Of a stretch of DNA of 64,000 bases, positions 8,626 through 18,249 are shown piece after piece. A model generated the notes under the pieces. The model saw only the letters and a list, made by a program, of their open reading frames with translations, was not told where the DNA came from and made no database searches. The first letter of the stretch is position 1. Each line of letters begins with the position of its first letter. Source of the stretch: an uncultured Prevotellaceae bacterium (GTDB lineage: Bacteria; Bacteroidota; Bacteroidia; Bacteroidales; Bacteroidaceae); the NCBI GenBank assembly GCA_900316585.1, contig ONDM01000008.1:119874-183873 (forward strand). Reading direction: 5' to 3'. Position numbers and translations under genes: made by a program.

Positions 8626-9636
8626 TTATACATTACCAACCTTTACCAGATATTCAGCTATCTGAACAGCATTCAAGGCAGCGCCTTTTCTTATTTGGTC
8701 ACCTGTCAACCATAAAGTATTACTATTGTCATCCGCTAAATCCTTGCGGACACGTCCTACATAAACATCATCCCTTCCAGCACTCTCAAGTGGCATAGGA
8801 TACACATAATTCTGAGGATCGTCTACCAATTTTACACCTGGAGCCTGTTCCAAAGCCCTACGAATTTCTTCTACACTAACAGGTGCTTCTGTCTCAAACC
8901 AAACACTCTCAGAATGTGAACGAAGTGAACTTACACGAACACAAGTAGCAGAGGTGCGTACATCTGAATGCATAATCTTACGAGTCTCGTGGAACATCTT
9001 CATCTCTTCCTTTGTATAATCATTTTCAGTCATCTTATCAATCTGGGGAATGACATTATAAGCTAACTGATGTGGAAATTTCTCAATAGTAGAAACTCTC
9101 CCTGTCTCCAAAATCTCCTTATATTGCTGCTCCAACTCTTTCATTGCTACAGCACCGGCACCACTGGCACTCTGATAGCTGGAAATGTGTATTTTTTTTA
9201 TGTGTGATATTTTTTCTATAGGATTCAGTACTACCACCATCATGATAGTTGTACAGTTTGGATTAGCAATAATACCCCGAGGACGAATCAATGCATCTTC
9301 TGGATTAATTTCAGGGACTACCAAAGGAACATCAGTCTCCATACGGAAAGCACTGGAATTGTCAATCATCACAGCACCATATTTCGTAATTGTATCTGCA
9401 AACTCCTTACTAGTGCCAGCACCGGCAGAAGCAAACACAATATCTATACCTCTGAAATCATCATTATGCTGAAGAAGCTTCACTTCATACTCTTTCCCTT
9501 TGAAAATATATTTTCGACCTGCACTGCGAGAAGAACCGAACAACACTAAATCATCCATTGGGAAATGGCGCTCTTCAAGGATACGCAGCAGTTCCTGACC
9601 TACTGCACCACTTGCACCCACAATTGCGACTTTCAT
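8626..9636 (-). CDS. asd: Aspartate-semialdehyde dehydrogenase
   Basis: A 336-residue enzyme that reduces aspartyl phosphate to aspartate semialdehyde with NADPH, the branch point to lysine/diaminopimelate, threonine and methionine. The N-terminus [18 protein letters not shown] is the Rossmann NADP-binding loop. The catalytic cysteine is C128 in NPNCTT, and [15 protein letters not shown] is the phosphate/NADP loop. Length and motifs fit the bacterial short form. The gene stands alone, convergent with the HD gene, with its own terminator. Confidence 0.96.
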   Translation of the reverse strand: MKVAIVGASGAVGQELLRILEERHFPMDDLVLFGSSRSAGRKYIFKGKEYEVKLLQHNDDFRGIDIVFASAGAGTSKEFADTITKYGAVMIDNSSAFRMETDVPLVVPEINPEDALIRPRGIIANPNCTTIMMVVVLNPIEKISHIKKIHISSYQSASGAGAVAMKELEQQYKEILETGRVSTIEKFPHQLAYNVIPQIDKMTENDYTKEEMKMFHETRKIMHSDVRTSATCVRVSSLRSHSESVWFETEAPVSVEEIRRALEQAPGVKLVDDPQNYVYPMPLESAGRDDVYVGRVRKDLADDNSNTLWLTGDQIRKGAALNAVQIAEYLVKVGNV

Positions 9637-9763
9637 TTTTCTTTCAAATTATCGTTAATACCTATCTATTTCTTCGGGTTGTTTGAAAACCATTGCAAAA
9701 ATATAACTTTTAATCGGATTATCCTTCCAAAACTAAAAGATTTTCATTTCCGAGCTGTTTTTC

Positions 9764-9794
9764 TTTCAATTTCCCCTACTTTGAACTATCTTTG
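9764..9794 (+). promoter_or_regulatory. Promoter of the antiporter operon
   Basis: TTTC at 9764-9767, 19 bases, then TATCTTTG at 9787-9794, close to the Bacteroidetes consensus, 18 bases before the ATG at 9813. Confidence 0.7.
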
Positions 9795-9812
9795 CATAAG
9801 ATTTCATAATGT

Positions 9813-11936
9813 ATGATACAGGAACTCTTTTCACAGATTGACCTACCCGTTACAAACAACACTTGGATTTTTTTCCTAGTGCTCTGCATAATTTTGGGTG
9901 CACCTCTCGTATTCAATCGCCTGAAGATTCCACATATTATCGGCATGATCCTGGCTGGTATTCTCATCGGCCCTTATGGATTGAACATTTTACTACGAGA
10001 CAGTAGTTTTGAATTGTTTGGCAAAGTAGGAATCTTCTATATCATGTTCTTGGCCGGTCTAGAAATGGACATGGAAGGATTCCGAAAGAATAAACTAGAT
10101 GGAATTTTCTTTGGCGTAATGACGTTCCTTATTCCATTTATAGCTGGATTATTAGTAGGCATATATATCCTAGATTTCAGTTTCCCAGGCTCTATGTTAC
10201 TGGCATGTATCCTTGCATCCCACACTTTGGTTTCTTACCCTATCGTTAGTAGATATGGCGTCAATCGTCGTTCCGTAGTTACAATTTCCATCGCTGCCAC
10301 TATGGTAGCTTTGCTGAGTGCTTTGATAATTCTAGCAGGATTCGCTAATGTTTTTAGAGGGAATGGAGGAATTGGCTTTTGGGTATGGTTCCTGGTTAAG
10401 ATTATTCTTTACTGTGTTGTGATTTTCTTCCTCTTGCCACGTCTGACACGATGGTTCTTTCAACACTGTGCAAATCAAGTAACTTTGTTCACCTATGTTC
10501 TGACAATGGTTTTCTTTTGCGGTGGTCTGGCTGAATTTTGTGGTATGGAAGGAATCCTGGGAGCATTCCTTGCCGGTCTGGTATTCAATCGTTTCATCCC
10601 TCACGTTTCTCCATTGATGAACCGGATTGAATTTGTAGGTAATGCTCTATTCATTCCCTATTTCCTTATAGGGGTAGGCATGCTTATTAATATTCGTATT
10701 CTTTTTGACAATTGGAATACCTTATGGATTATAGCCATCATGATAATTTCTGCTACCTTTACCAAATGGCTGGCAGCCTTCCTGACCTGTAAGATTCTGA
10801 GGCGTTCAAACGATGAAGGATGGATGATGTTTGGCATGACAGAAGCACATGCTGCTGGAGCATTGGCAATGGTGATGGTGGGAACGACCCTGGAGGTATC
10901 TCCCGGCGTTTATCTGATGAATGATGTCGTAATGAATGGTGTAGTTATCCTCATACTTTTCTCTTGCATTATCAGTTCTTTTGCTACTGACTACGCTTCT
11001 CGTAAAATGGCATTGGCAGAAGAAGAGAAACCAACTCAGGGAGACGATGAAAAAATTCTGATCCCAATGCGCTATCCGGACAGCGTATCACCCCTATTGA
11101 GCATTGCCATGCTGATGAGAAACTCTAAACTTAACCGTGGACTGATAGCCTTATCTGTAACCTCAGACAATCAGCAAGGTATTAATGATCAAGCTAAGGC
11201 TAAAAAACTGCTGGAACAAGCCTCTCAGATTTGTCATGCGGCAGATGTCCCTATCCAAACCCAAAGTCGTTTAGCTACTAATATACCTAATGGAATCCTT
11301 CATGCCCTTAATGAATACGAAGCTTCTGAAATCATTTTAGGTATGCACCGACGCCGTTCCATGTTCGACTCTTTCAACGGTTCGCTTATCAACAACCTAT
11401 TAAGTGGTATGTTCCGACAGTTGATCATAGTAAAATGCCTAGTCCCTGTTAATACCCTCAGGAACATTCGTGTATTTGTCCCAGCTAAAGCTGAATTTGA
11501 AGCAGGTTTCCACCGCTGGATTGACAGATTGTCTCGCATGGCAAAACAGTTAGGTTGCCAAATTATTTATTTTGGTCCAAAGAACACATTAAAACGTATT
11601 GAAAACTATATACAAGCCAACCACGAAAATGTCAGGGCTGATTATCAAAAAATGGAAGACTGGAATGATATAATGCTTCAAACTACAAACTTGCAAGAAG
11701 ACCATCTTTGTGCATTCATTCTTGCCAGAAAAGGTTCCATTTCCTATCAAGCTGCATTTGAAGACTTGCCTAATCAATTAAAGTATTTTGCGGAAAGTAG
11801 TGTCATCCTTATTTATCCTGACCAATTTGGAGACCCAAAAGAGACACTTACTTTCATTGAGCCTCGTGCTCAAAGTCAAACTGTTACTTTGTATGATTCA
11901 ATTATGAGATTTTTCTCTTCTAAAATACATCAATAA
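9813..11936 (+). CDS. Cation:proton antiporter (CPA2 type) with C-terminal USP-like domains
   Basis: A 707-residue membrane protein. Residues about 15-395 form roughly 12 membrane spans of the Na+/H+ (or K+/H+) exchanger fold, with features such as RLKIPHIIGMILAGILIGPYGL, FLAGLEMDM and the GMTEAHAAGALAMVMVGTTLEV segment. Residues from about 410 to 700 are soluble and resemble tandem universal-stress-protein domains (EIILGMHRRRSMFDSFNGSLINNLL is the USP nucleotide-loop-like stretch). Such proteins move monovalent cations against protons under nucleotide control. It is followed after 8 bases by an ABC ATPase. Ion specificity cannot be read from the sequence. Confidence 0.9.
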   Translation: MIQELFSQIDLPVTNNTWIFFLVLCIILGAPLVFNRLKIPHIIGMILAGILIGPYGLNILLRDSSFELFGKVGIFYIMFLAGLEMDMEGFRKNKLDGIFFGVMTFLIPFIAGLLVGIYILDFSFPGSMLLACILASHTLVSYPIVSRYGVNRRSVVTISIAATMVALLSALIILAGFANVFRGNGGIGFWVWFLVKIILYCVVIFFLLPRLTRWFFQHCANQVTLFTYVLTMVFFCGGLAEFCGMEGILGAFLAGLVFNRFIPHVSPLMNRIEFVGNALFIPYFLIGVGMLINIRILFDNWNTLWIIAIMIISATFTKWLAAFLTCKILRRSNDEGWMMFGMTEAHAAGALAMVMVGTTLEVSPGVYLMNDVVMNGVVILILFSCIISSFATDYASRKMALAEEEKPTQGDDEKILIPMRYPDSVSPLLSIAMLMRNSKLNRGLIALSVTSDNQQGINDQAKAKKLLEQASQICHAADVPIQTQSRLATNIPNGILHALNEYEASEIILGMHRRRSMFDSFNGSLINNLLSGMFRQLIIVKCLVPVNTLRNIRVFVPAKAEFEAGFHRWIDRLSRMAKQLGCQIIYFGPKNTLKRIENYIQANHENVRADYQKMEDWNDIMLQTTNLQEDHLCAFILARKGSISYQAAFEDLPNQLKYFAESSVILIYPDQFGDPKETLTFIEPRAQSQTVTLYDSIMRFFSSKIHQ

Positions 11937-11944
11937 TGTAAAAA

Positions 11945-12616
11945 ATGATTGAGGTCCAAAATATAACTAAGAGTTTTGATGCACTTAAAGTGCTGAAAGG
12001 CATTAACCTGCATGTGAATAAAGGTGAAGTCGTATGTATCGTAGGACCAAGTGGAGCTGGAAAGACTACATTACTCCAAATTATTGGTACATTGGACAAA
12101 CCTGACGGTGGAAAAGTCATAATCGATGGAATAGATGTCACCCAACTGAAGCAAAAAGCTTTGGCAAAATTCCGAAATCAGCACCTCGGTTTTGTATTTC
12201 AATTTCATCAGTTGCTACCAGAATTTACAGCCCTTGAAAATGTAGAAATTCCTGCTCTCATCGCAGGATGTCCTGCAAAACAAGCCCAAAAACAAGCTGA
12301 AGAACTATTGGAATACATGGGATTGGCCGAGAGGGCACATCATAAACCCAATGAACTTTCTGGTGGCGAAAAACAGCGTGTAGCTGTAGCTCGTGCTTTG
12401 GTGAACCGACCGTCCGTAATTTTAGCAGATGAGCCTTCAGGCAGTCTAGACTCACAAAATAAACAAGAACTACAACAGTTGTTTTTTGATTTAAGAGAAA
12501 GATATGGTCAGACTTTTGTCATTGTCACCCATGATGAATCACTAGCATCGTTAGCAGACCGGACTATTCACATGAAAGATGGTCTGATTGAGGACACTAA
12601 CAACGAAATGAAATAA
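11945..12616 (+). CDS. ABC transporter ATP-binding protein, LolD-like
   Basis: A 223-residue ATPase. Walker [10 protein letters not shown] starts at residue 34, the signature is [15 protein letters not shown] and Walker B is VILADEPSG, followed by the SGSLDSQ D-loop and VTHDE switch. The sequence is of the MacB/LolD/FtsE class, which power FtsX-type permeases in lipoprotein release or efflux. No permease gene is next to it, so its membrane partner is elsewhere. It overlaps no gene and probably shares the antiporter transcript. Confidence 0.9.
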   Translation: MIEVQNITKSFDALKVLKGINLHVNKGEVVCIVGPSGAGKTTLLQIIGTLDKPDGGKVIIDGIDVTQLKQKALAKFRNQHLGFVFQFHQLLPEFTALENVEIPALIAGCPAKQAQKQAEELLEYMGLAERAHHKPNELSGGEKQRVAVARALVNRPSVILADEPSGSLDSQNKQELQQLFFDLRERYGQTFVIVTHDESLASLADRTIHMKDGLIEDTNNEMK

Positions 12617-12687
12617 TTAAGTGTTCATGAAAGTGATTAATTTGAACAAACGACTATTAATAACAAAGAAACAAACACAATTTCAAT

Positions 12688-13530
12688 ATGGATATTAAAT
12701 TAGGAGAGATGAACCTTTTGAAAGTTGTCAAGACCGTAGATTTTGGAGTCTATCTTGATGGTGGTGAACAAGCTGGGGAAATTCTCCTGCCAACACGCTA
12801 CGTACCTGAAGGATGTCAACCTGGCGATGAGCTAAACGTATTTCTATACCTTGATCAAGAAGAAAGGCTTATAGCCACTACATTAGTCCCCAAAGCTAAG
12901 GTGGGTGACTTTGCATATCTCAAAGTTACTTGGATTAACCAATATGGAGCTTTTTTAGATTGGGGGCTTATGAAGGATTTGTTTGTGCCTTTCCGTGAAC
13001 AGAAAATGCGTATGCAACAAGACAATAGTTATATAGTCTATGTTCATATTGATGAAGAAAGCTATCGCATAGTCGGCTCTGCCAAAATTGACAAATTCAT
13101 TAAGCAGCCTTTAGCTAATACTTATTCAGCTGGCGATGAAGTAAATTTACTGATTGCTCAAAAGACTGATTTAGGATTCAAGGCTATTGTAGACAATCAG
13201 TTTATGGGATTGCTTTATGATAATGAGGTTTTTCGTCCACTACATACTGGAGATAAGTTAAAAGGATTCATCAAGCAAATGAGACCAGATGGCAAAATTG
13301 ATTTGATTTTACAAAAAGGGAACAGTGCAGACAAAGTAGCAGATTTCTCCGAACAGCTACTGAATTACTTGAAAGAACATGATGGGCACACCGATTTAAA
13401 CGACAAAAGTGATTCCAAATTAATTTACGAAACATTTGGAGTAAGCAAGAAGGTTTTCAAAAAAGGCATCGGTGATTTATACAAAAAAAGAATCATTATT
13501 TTAGACGATGGGATAACATTGACTCGATAA
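12688..13530 (+). CDS. CvfB-like S1 RNA-binding protein
   Basis: A 280-residue cytoplasmic protein with three S1-like OB repeats (about residues 3-65, 70-135 and 145-215) and a C-terminal winged-helix segment ending with GVSKKVFKKGIGDLYKKRII. This is the layout of CvfB/YitL (conserved virulence factor B), an RNA-binding protein. Motifs DFGVYLDGG and AFLDWGLMKDLFVP are typical. Its cellular role is unclear, though RNA binding is well founded for the family. It follows the ABC ATPase by 71 bases. Confidence 0.88.
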   Translation: MDIKLGEMNLLKVVKTVDFGVYLDGGEQAGEILLPTRYVPEGCQPGDELNVFLYLDQEERLIATTLVPKAKVGDFAYLKVTWINQYGAFLDWGLMKDLFVPFREQKMRMQQDNSYIVYVHIDEESYRIVGSAKIDKFIKQPLANTYSAGDEVNLLIAQKTDLGFKAIVDNQFMGLLYDNEVFRPLHTGDKLKGFIKQMRPDGKIDLILQKGNSADKVADFSEQLLNYLKEHDGHTDLNDKSDSKLIYETFGVSKKVFKKGIGDLYKKRIIILDDGITLTR

Positions 13531-13609
13531 AAAATACTCCTATTTTCTGTCAAAACGAAGGAAAAATTTTCTTTTACGACGACAAAAGATTGGATTTGGT
13601 CGATATTCT

Positions 13610-13640
13610 TTTGGTTTCTTGAAATAACGTATTACCTTTG
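13610..13640 (+). promoter_or_regulatory. Perfect Bacteroidetes promoter driving a small non-coding transcript
   Basis: TTTG (13610-13613), exactly 19 bases, then TACCTTTG (13633-13640). This is a full consensus match, and no ATG occurs between it and the terminator at 13694. Confidence 0.8.
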
Positions 13641-13645
13641 CAATA

Positions 13646-13728
13646 TCAAAAAACAATAGTTTTCTCTTACATAAAAGTTTGGAATTAGATTAAAAGGACA
13701 ATAACTGTGAAGTTGTTGTCCTTTTTTT
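13646..13728 (+). ncRNA. Candidate small RNA of about 80 bases
   Basis: A consensus promoter (13610-13640) is followed about 55 bases later by a strong intrinsic terminator. The interval contains no ATG, so it cannot encode an ordinary peptide. The predicted transcript has an A/U-rich, largely single-stranded 5' part and a 3' hairpin with U tail, the shape of a trans-acting small RNA. It lies between cvfB and the FKBP gene, and a separate hairpin isolates it from the latter. I do not recognise it as a known family. The start base is estimated from the -7 box position. Confidence 0.55.
13694..13728 (+). terminator. Terminator of the candidate small RNA
   Basis: AAGGACAATAACT and AGTTGTTGTCCTT form a 13-bp stem with one G-U pair around a GTGA loop, running into seven T. 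Confidence 0.9.
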
Positions 13729-13746
13729 CTAATAACTTAAGCAAAC

Positions 13747-13779
13747 AATAAGAGGCATGTTTAAGACATGCCTCTTATT
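13747..13779 (-). terminator. Terminator of the glyS-FKBP operon
   Basis: A perfect 14-bp stem (13747-13760 with 13766-13779) around a 5-base loop, 19 bases beyond the FKBP stop codon. It probably blocks transcription in both directions. Confidence 0.8.
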
Positions 13780-13798
13780 GTATCTAAATAATGTCTAA

Positions 13799-14398
13799 TT
13801 ACTTCTTTATCTCTCGCAGATAAACATCAAATACCAATGTAGAATATGCAGGAATATTAGAATTGGAAGTTGAAGAACCATACCCTAAACTTTGAGGTAT
13901 GTATAATCTCCAAACATCACCCACGTGCATTTGTTGTAAGGCAGTAGTCCAACCATCTACCACACCTCCCAAAGAGAAGGTGGATGGGACCATTATTTTT
14001 TTATTTTCCACATCTGTTAATTCACCATAAAAGTTCTGGTCAAAAACTTTACCTCCAGGATAAGAGACTGTAGGAATCAAGTGCCCACGATAGTTGACAC
14101 TAACAGAGTCTGTATATAAAGGGCTAGCACTCCCTGTACCTACTTCCTTAATCTGAGCAAACACATAATCTTGGTTATCTGTAGAAACAAAATCAGAACT
14201 CAAATGATAGGATTGTATTACTTTCCATTGGTTTACCGCAGAACCTTGATTCGCACGGGCAACGGAAGCTACAGAATCAATATAGTTTACATTACGCTCC
14301 CGCCAGTTATTCTCAAATTCACCTACTTCACTCTCTTCAGAACAAGCTGCGAAAGTAGAACCAAGCAATACTGCAAATATCCAAAAAATCTTCTTCAT
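13799..14398 (-). CDS. FKBP-type peptidyl-prolyl isomerase lipoprotein
   Basis: A 199-residue exported lipoprotein (signal peptide and lipobox TFAAC). The C-terminal ~110 residues are an FKBP domain: SVNYRGHLI, FDQNF, VVDGWTTALQQMHVGDVWRLYIPQSLGYG and YSTLVFDVYLREI. FKBPs speed cis-trans isomerisation at proline and assist folding of exported proteins. The N-terminal ~75 residues after the lipid anchor are a helical spacer. It lies 13 bases downstream of glyS on the same strand, so the two are probably cotranscribed; the pairing has no obvious functional reason. Confidence 0.92.
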   Translation of the reverse strand: MKKIFWIFAVLLGSTFAACSEESEVGEFENNWRERNVNYIDSVASVARANQGSAVNQWKVIQSYHLSSDFVSTDNQDYVFAQIKEVGTGSASPLYTDSVSVNYRGHLIPTVSYPGGKVFDQNFYGELTDVENKKIMVPSTFSLGGVVDGWTTALQQMHVGDVWRLYIPQSLGYGSSTSNSNIPAYSTLVFDVYLREIKK

Positions 14399-14411
14399 AA
14401 AGAGGAATCCA

Positions 14412-15953
14412 TTACATTAATTTCTTTAACAGGCTTGTCAAACTAACCTGATCTGCTATAATTGCATTCAACTGATTAATTGGAACTCGCTCCTGTTTCA
14501 TTGTATCTCGATTACGCAAAGTCACGCAATTATCATTTAGTGTTTCATGGTCCACCGTCACGCAAAATGGAGTTCCTATGGCATCCTGACGACGGTAGCG
14601 CTTGCCGATAGAATCCTTTTCATCGTACTGGGTATTAAAGTGGAACTTCAATTCATTAACAATCTCACGTGCCTTTTCTGGCAGTCCATCCTTCTTTACA
14701 AGTGGTAAAACAGCAAGTTTAACTGGAGCTAATGCTGGTGGCAAGTTAAGAACAACTCGTATTTCACCATTTTCCAACTGTTCCTCCTTGTAAGATGCAC
14801 ATAATACACTTAAGAACATACGATCCACACCAATAGAGGTCTCTATAACGTATGGAGTGTAGCTTTCGCCTAATTCTGGATCAAAATATTTGATGCTCTT
14901 ACCAGAGAATTTCTCATGCTGAGACAAATCAAAGTTGGTACGACTATGAATGCCTTCTACTTCCTTGAAACCAAATGGCATCAAGAATTCGACATCGGTC
15001 GCTGCATTAGCATAATGTGCAAGTTTGTCATGATCGTGAAAACGATAGTTCTCTGCGCCAAAACCTAAAGCTTCATGCCATTTCAAACGTGTTTCCTTCC
15101 ATTTTTTAAACCAATCAAGCTCTGTTCCAGGCTTTACAAAATACTGCATCTCCATCTGCTCAAATTCACGCATACGGAAGATGAACTGACGAGCTACAAT
15201 CTCATTACGGAAAGCTTTTCCTATCTGTGCTATACCAAATGGTATTTTCATACGACCTGTTTTCTGTACATTCAGGTAATTAACGAATATTCCCTGAGCA
15301 GTTTCTGGACGCAAATAAACTTTCATGGCACCATCTGCAGTGGAACCCATTTCTGTAGAAAACATCAGGTTGAACTGACGAACTTCAGTCCAATTTCGAG
15401 TACCACTGATTGGACAGACAATTTCCTCATCCAAAATTATCTGACGAAGTTCATCCAAATCCATTGCATTCATAGCTTTGGAATAGCGTTCATGCAATGC
15501 ATCACGCTTTGCCTGAAGTTCCAACACTTTTGGACTGGTAGCACGATATTTCTCTTCGTCGAAATTCTCCTTAAAACGTTTTGCAGCCTTGGCTACTTCC
15601 TTCTCTATTTTCTCATCGTATTTAGCCATCTGATCCTCAATCAGAACATCTGCACGATAACGCTTCTTACTATCGCGATTATCAATCAACGGATCATTGA
15701 ATGCATCTACATGACCAGAAGCCTTCCAGATGGTTGGATGCATAAAAATTGCCGAATCAATACCTACAATATTATCATGAAGAAGCACCATACTCTGCCA
15801 CCAATACTGCTTGATATTGTTCTTCAACTCTACACCGTTCTGACCATAATCATAAACGGCTGCCAATCCATCATAGATTTCACTTGATGGGAACACGAAG
15901 CCGTACTCTTTACAGTGAGAAACGACTTTCTTGAAAACATCTTCTTGTGCCAT
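14412..15953 (-). CDS. glyS: Glycyl-tRNA synthetase (dimeric type)
   Basis: A 513-residue class II aminoacyl-tRNA synthetase. It shows the eukaryote/Gram-positive-like GlyRS features: MFSTEMGSTADGAMKVYLRPETAQGIFVNY (motif 2 region), RNEIVARQFIFRMREFEQMEMQYF and ETSIGVDRMFLSVL (motif 3), plus a C-terminal anticodon-binding domain from about residue 415. It charges tRNA-Gly with glycine as a homodimer, unlike the GlyQ/GlyS tetramer. A TAATTTTG box (16019-16012) precedes it. The symbol glyQS is also used for this type. Confidence 0.96.
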   Translation of the reverse strand: MAQEDVFKKVVSHCKEYGFVFPSSEIYDGLAAVYDYGQNGVELKNNIKQYWWQSMVLLHDNIVGIDSAIFMHPTIWKASGHVDAFNDPLIDNRDSKKRYRADVLIEDQMAKYDEKIEKEVAKAAKRFKENFDEEKYRATSPKVLELQAKRDALHERYSKAMNAMDLDELRQIILDEEIVCPISGTRNWTEVRQFNLMFSTEMGSTADGAMKVYLRPETAQGIFVNYLNVQKTGRMKIPFGIAQIGKAFRNEIVARQFIFRMREFEQMEMQYFVKPGTELDWFKKWKETRLKWHEALGFGAENYRFHDHDKLAHYANAATDVEFLMPFGFKEVEGIHSRTNFDLSQHEKFSGKSIKYFDPELGESYTPYVIETSIGVDRMFLSVLCASYKEEQLENGEIRVVLNLPPALAPVKLAVLPLVKKDGLPEKAREIVNELKFHFNTQYDEKDSIGKRYRRQDAIGTPFCVTVDHETLNDNCVTLRNRDTMKQERVPINQLNAIIADQVSLTSLLKKLM

Positions 15954-16020
15954 TTTCTATTTTGTATATTAATTATCCGATCTCTTAAGGATTCTCTCCC
16001 ATTTGAGTTTGCAAAATTAG

Positions 16021-17172
16021 TTATTTTTTCTTGAAAGAGACCGATTTAACGCATCTGTTTATTATTCTTTCACATAAAGAGACTAAATAACGATGTGAAA
16101 TCCAACGGTAACCCCATGCCACTACGATAGCAACAAATAAATACACAGCAGTCCATAGCCAGCTTTCACCATCCAGATATAATTGTTTAGGAGATACTAT
16201 CAAGTTCGAAAAGAATGGCCTTACCAACGGATGTACTGCAAATAAATAAGCAGATAATCCACCAAGCCAAATCCCAAAAGTTCTCAATGGCTGCACTTTC
16301 ATAAAAATCTTTACTATACCCATAAAAAAACCTATAGCAAGAATCGGGGTAAAAATCCATAATATTTGGTTAAAACTAAATAAGATTAGCAACCCCAACG
16401 AAACAAAAGACACTAAAAAAATCAGTAGCCAATTATCCTTTCTTTCTTTTCCATATCGACCTAAGTTTACTCCCAACAAAAATGGCAACAGCCACCGAAA
16501 GCAATTGTGACTAAAATACTCGTATACAGGTTGGACTTTTTCCCGTTCATTTGGTAATAACATCCAACAGAATAGGACACTGCCAATAGCCAAGACTGTC
16601 AACCAAAACCAGAAACTTCTAACTGTCTTTTTGAAAAAGAAAAGCCTGTAAACACAATAAAGTTGAAGTGTTAATCCAAAATACCAGTATACACCAGGAT
16701 TAATATATTTAGGTGGACAGAGAAAATTAATAGTCATGGTCAACTGGCAGATAATGGGGAAAATAGAGAATTCCTTATCCCAAAAAATGACACCAAGCAA
16801 CAAGTAGATCACGAAAGCAGGAGCCATCAAGCCCCATAGTTTCTTGAAATTATAACAAAAGAAATGGGGCCATGAAGTCTCTTGTAACGTACGTTTGGAG
16901 TTTTCATATTTCCTGGTTATTCCATATCCACTCAAGAAAATAAATATAGGGACTCCATACCAACCAAAGAAACTCAAAATGTCAGCCAACAAATTCGGAT
17001 GGATCTCCTTCATGTGGTTCCACATCCAATATGACCTATAATTGTAGTTATAATAAAACTCATTTTCCTTTACTAGTGGAGCGACCAAATGTAACAGGTT
17101 ATGCAACACAATGCAAAGTATTGCATAACCTTTCAGGCATGAAGCCTCATCGCGAGAGATATTTAAATTCAT
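16021..17172 (-). CDS. Acyltransferase 3 family membrane protein
   Basis: A 383-residue integral membrane protein with about ten hydrophobic spans. The N-terminus has LKGYAILCIVLHNLLHLVAP, resembling the catalytic His region of acyltransferase 3 (PF01757), and FFGWYGVPIFIFLSGYGITRKYE is the typical FFxxSGF-like segment. These enzymes O-acetylate or O-acylate surface sugars. It stands at the left edge of a surface-glycan gene cluster. A TAATTTTG box (17198-17191) precedes it. The acceptor is not known. Confidence 0.88.
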   Translation of the reverse strand: MNLNISRDEASCLKGYAILCIVLHNLLHLVAPLVKENEFYYNYNYRSYWMWNHMKEIHPNLLADILSFFGWYGVPIFIFLSGYGITRKYENSKRTLQETSWPHFFCYNFKKLWGLMAPAFVIYLLLGVIFWDKEFSIFPIICQLTMTINFLCPPKYINPGVYWYFGLTLQLYCVYRLFFFKKTVRSFWFWLTVLAIGSVLFCWMLLPNEREKVQPVYEYFSHNCFRWLLPFLLGVNLGRYGKERKDNWLLIFLVSFVSLGLLILFSFNQILWIFTPILAIGFFMGIVKIFMKVQPLRTFGIWLGGLSAYLFAVHPLVRPFFSNLIVSPKQLYLDGESWLWTAVYLFVAIVVAWGYRWISHRYLVSLCERIINRCVKSVSFKKK

Positions 17173-17274
17173 GAGTCAATTAATTTGGCGCAAAATTAAG
17201 AAATTTAACAGGAAGTTCCTGCAATATGGTGAAGAAATCGTAATTTTACACGCGGAACTATTTCTACAAAAAGT

Positions 17275-18249
17275 ATGAATCTAGTACATCAACAACCTAC
17301 GGTCTCCGTTGTTATGGCTACATATAATGGGGCAAAATTCATTCGAGAACAACTGGACAGCATTCTTGATCAACTTTACCCTATTCAAGAAATCATTATT
17401 CAAGATGATGGATCTAAGGATGAGACCATCAATATCATCAAAGAGTATTCTAAAAAATATCCGATTATTCATCTTTATCAGAACGAAAACAATTTGGGAT
17501 TCAATATGAATTTCATTACTGCTTTTCGTCGAGTCACTACCGATCTCGTTTGCATCTCCGACCAAGACGATATCTGGTTCAAAGATAAAATCCAGAAACA
17601 AGTCGAAGTAATCGGAACTCAATTTGCAGCTTGCTGCACAGATCATTATCGTGACGATGTTTTTAAGTATCCTTGCTCTTATAGGAGAAATCCTCAAAAC
17701 ACCTTTGAAAGTCAGATCTTCACAAGCCATATCCCAGGTCATTGTCTAATGGTACGTTCCAGTTTTCTGCAAAAAATAGATTATTGGGAGCCACATATCC
17801 CATATGATTGGTGGATTGTAATCAATGCCCATTTTCACGGGGGATTAGTAAAGGCTCCTTATCCTTTGAACTGGTATCGACCCTATGCTGAATCTGTCGC
17901 CACCCGTCATCGGGCTAAATACCAACGCCATGCGGAACATCCTAGTTGGCAGCCATATATCTTCGGATGGGAAGACTACAAGGATTTGCAACAAAGGGAA
18001 CTTTGGAGCAAGTTCTATGGATACATCCATCAAAAAACTGAAGGCAAAAAAGAATTTTCCCTTGTGCATAAACTAACAGGACTTATGCTTAAAAAAGATT
18101 TAGGGAGCCTACTCCAATTGTGCTGGTTATGTATGAAAAATACTGATTTGGTACACGGAAAAGAACACCCCAACAGACTCATGGCAAGAATCCGTGGTTT
18201 CTTTTACCCTATGATTTGGGCTTATTCCACCACCAACTTTGACTACTAA
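17275..18249 (+). CDS. Glycosyltransferase family 2
   Basis: A 324-residue GT-A fold transferase. The N-terminal catalytic domain shows VSVVMATYNGAKFIREQLDSI, EIIIQDDGSKDET (nucleotide-sugar binding), and ISDQDDIWFKDKI (the DxD-like metal site). It is clearly paralogous to the glycosyltransferase at 24412-25386, which shares the TYNGAK, LDSIL, IQDDGS and SDQDDIW blocks. The group is rhamnosyl-transferase-like, but donor and acceptor cannot be assigned. Its stop codon overlaps that of the convergent phosphoethanolamine transferase by 4 bases. Confidence 0.9.
   Translation: MNLVHQQPTVSVVMATYNGAKFIREQLDSILDQLYPIQEIIIQDDGSKDETINIIKEYSKKYPIIHLYQNENNLGFNMNFITAFRRVTTDLVCISDQDDIWFKDKIQKQVEVIGTQFAACCTDHYRDDVFKYPCSYRRNPQNTFESQIFTSHIPGHCLMVRSSFLQKIDYWEPHIPYDWWIVINAHFHGGLVKAPYPLNWYRPYAESVATRHRAKYQRHAEHPSWQPYIFGWEDYKDLQQRELWSKFYGYIHQKTEGKKEFSLVHKLTGLMLKKDLGSLLQLCWLCMKNTDLVHGKEHPNRLMARIRGFFYPMIWAYSTTNFDY

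Noticed and set aside
15075..15887. A 270-codon open frame on the plus strand inside glyS
   Set aside because: It is antisense to a well-supported glycyl-tRNA synthetase gene, has cysteine/isoleucine-rich low-quality sequence, and no promoter or ribosome site.
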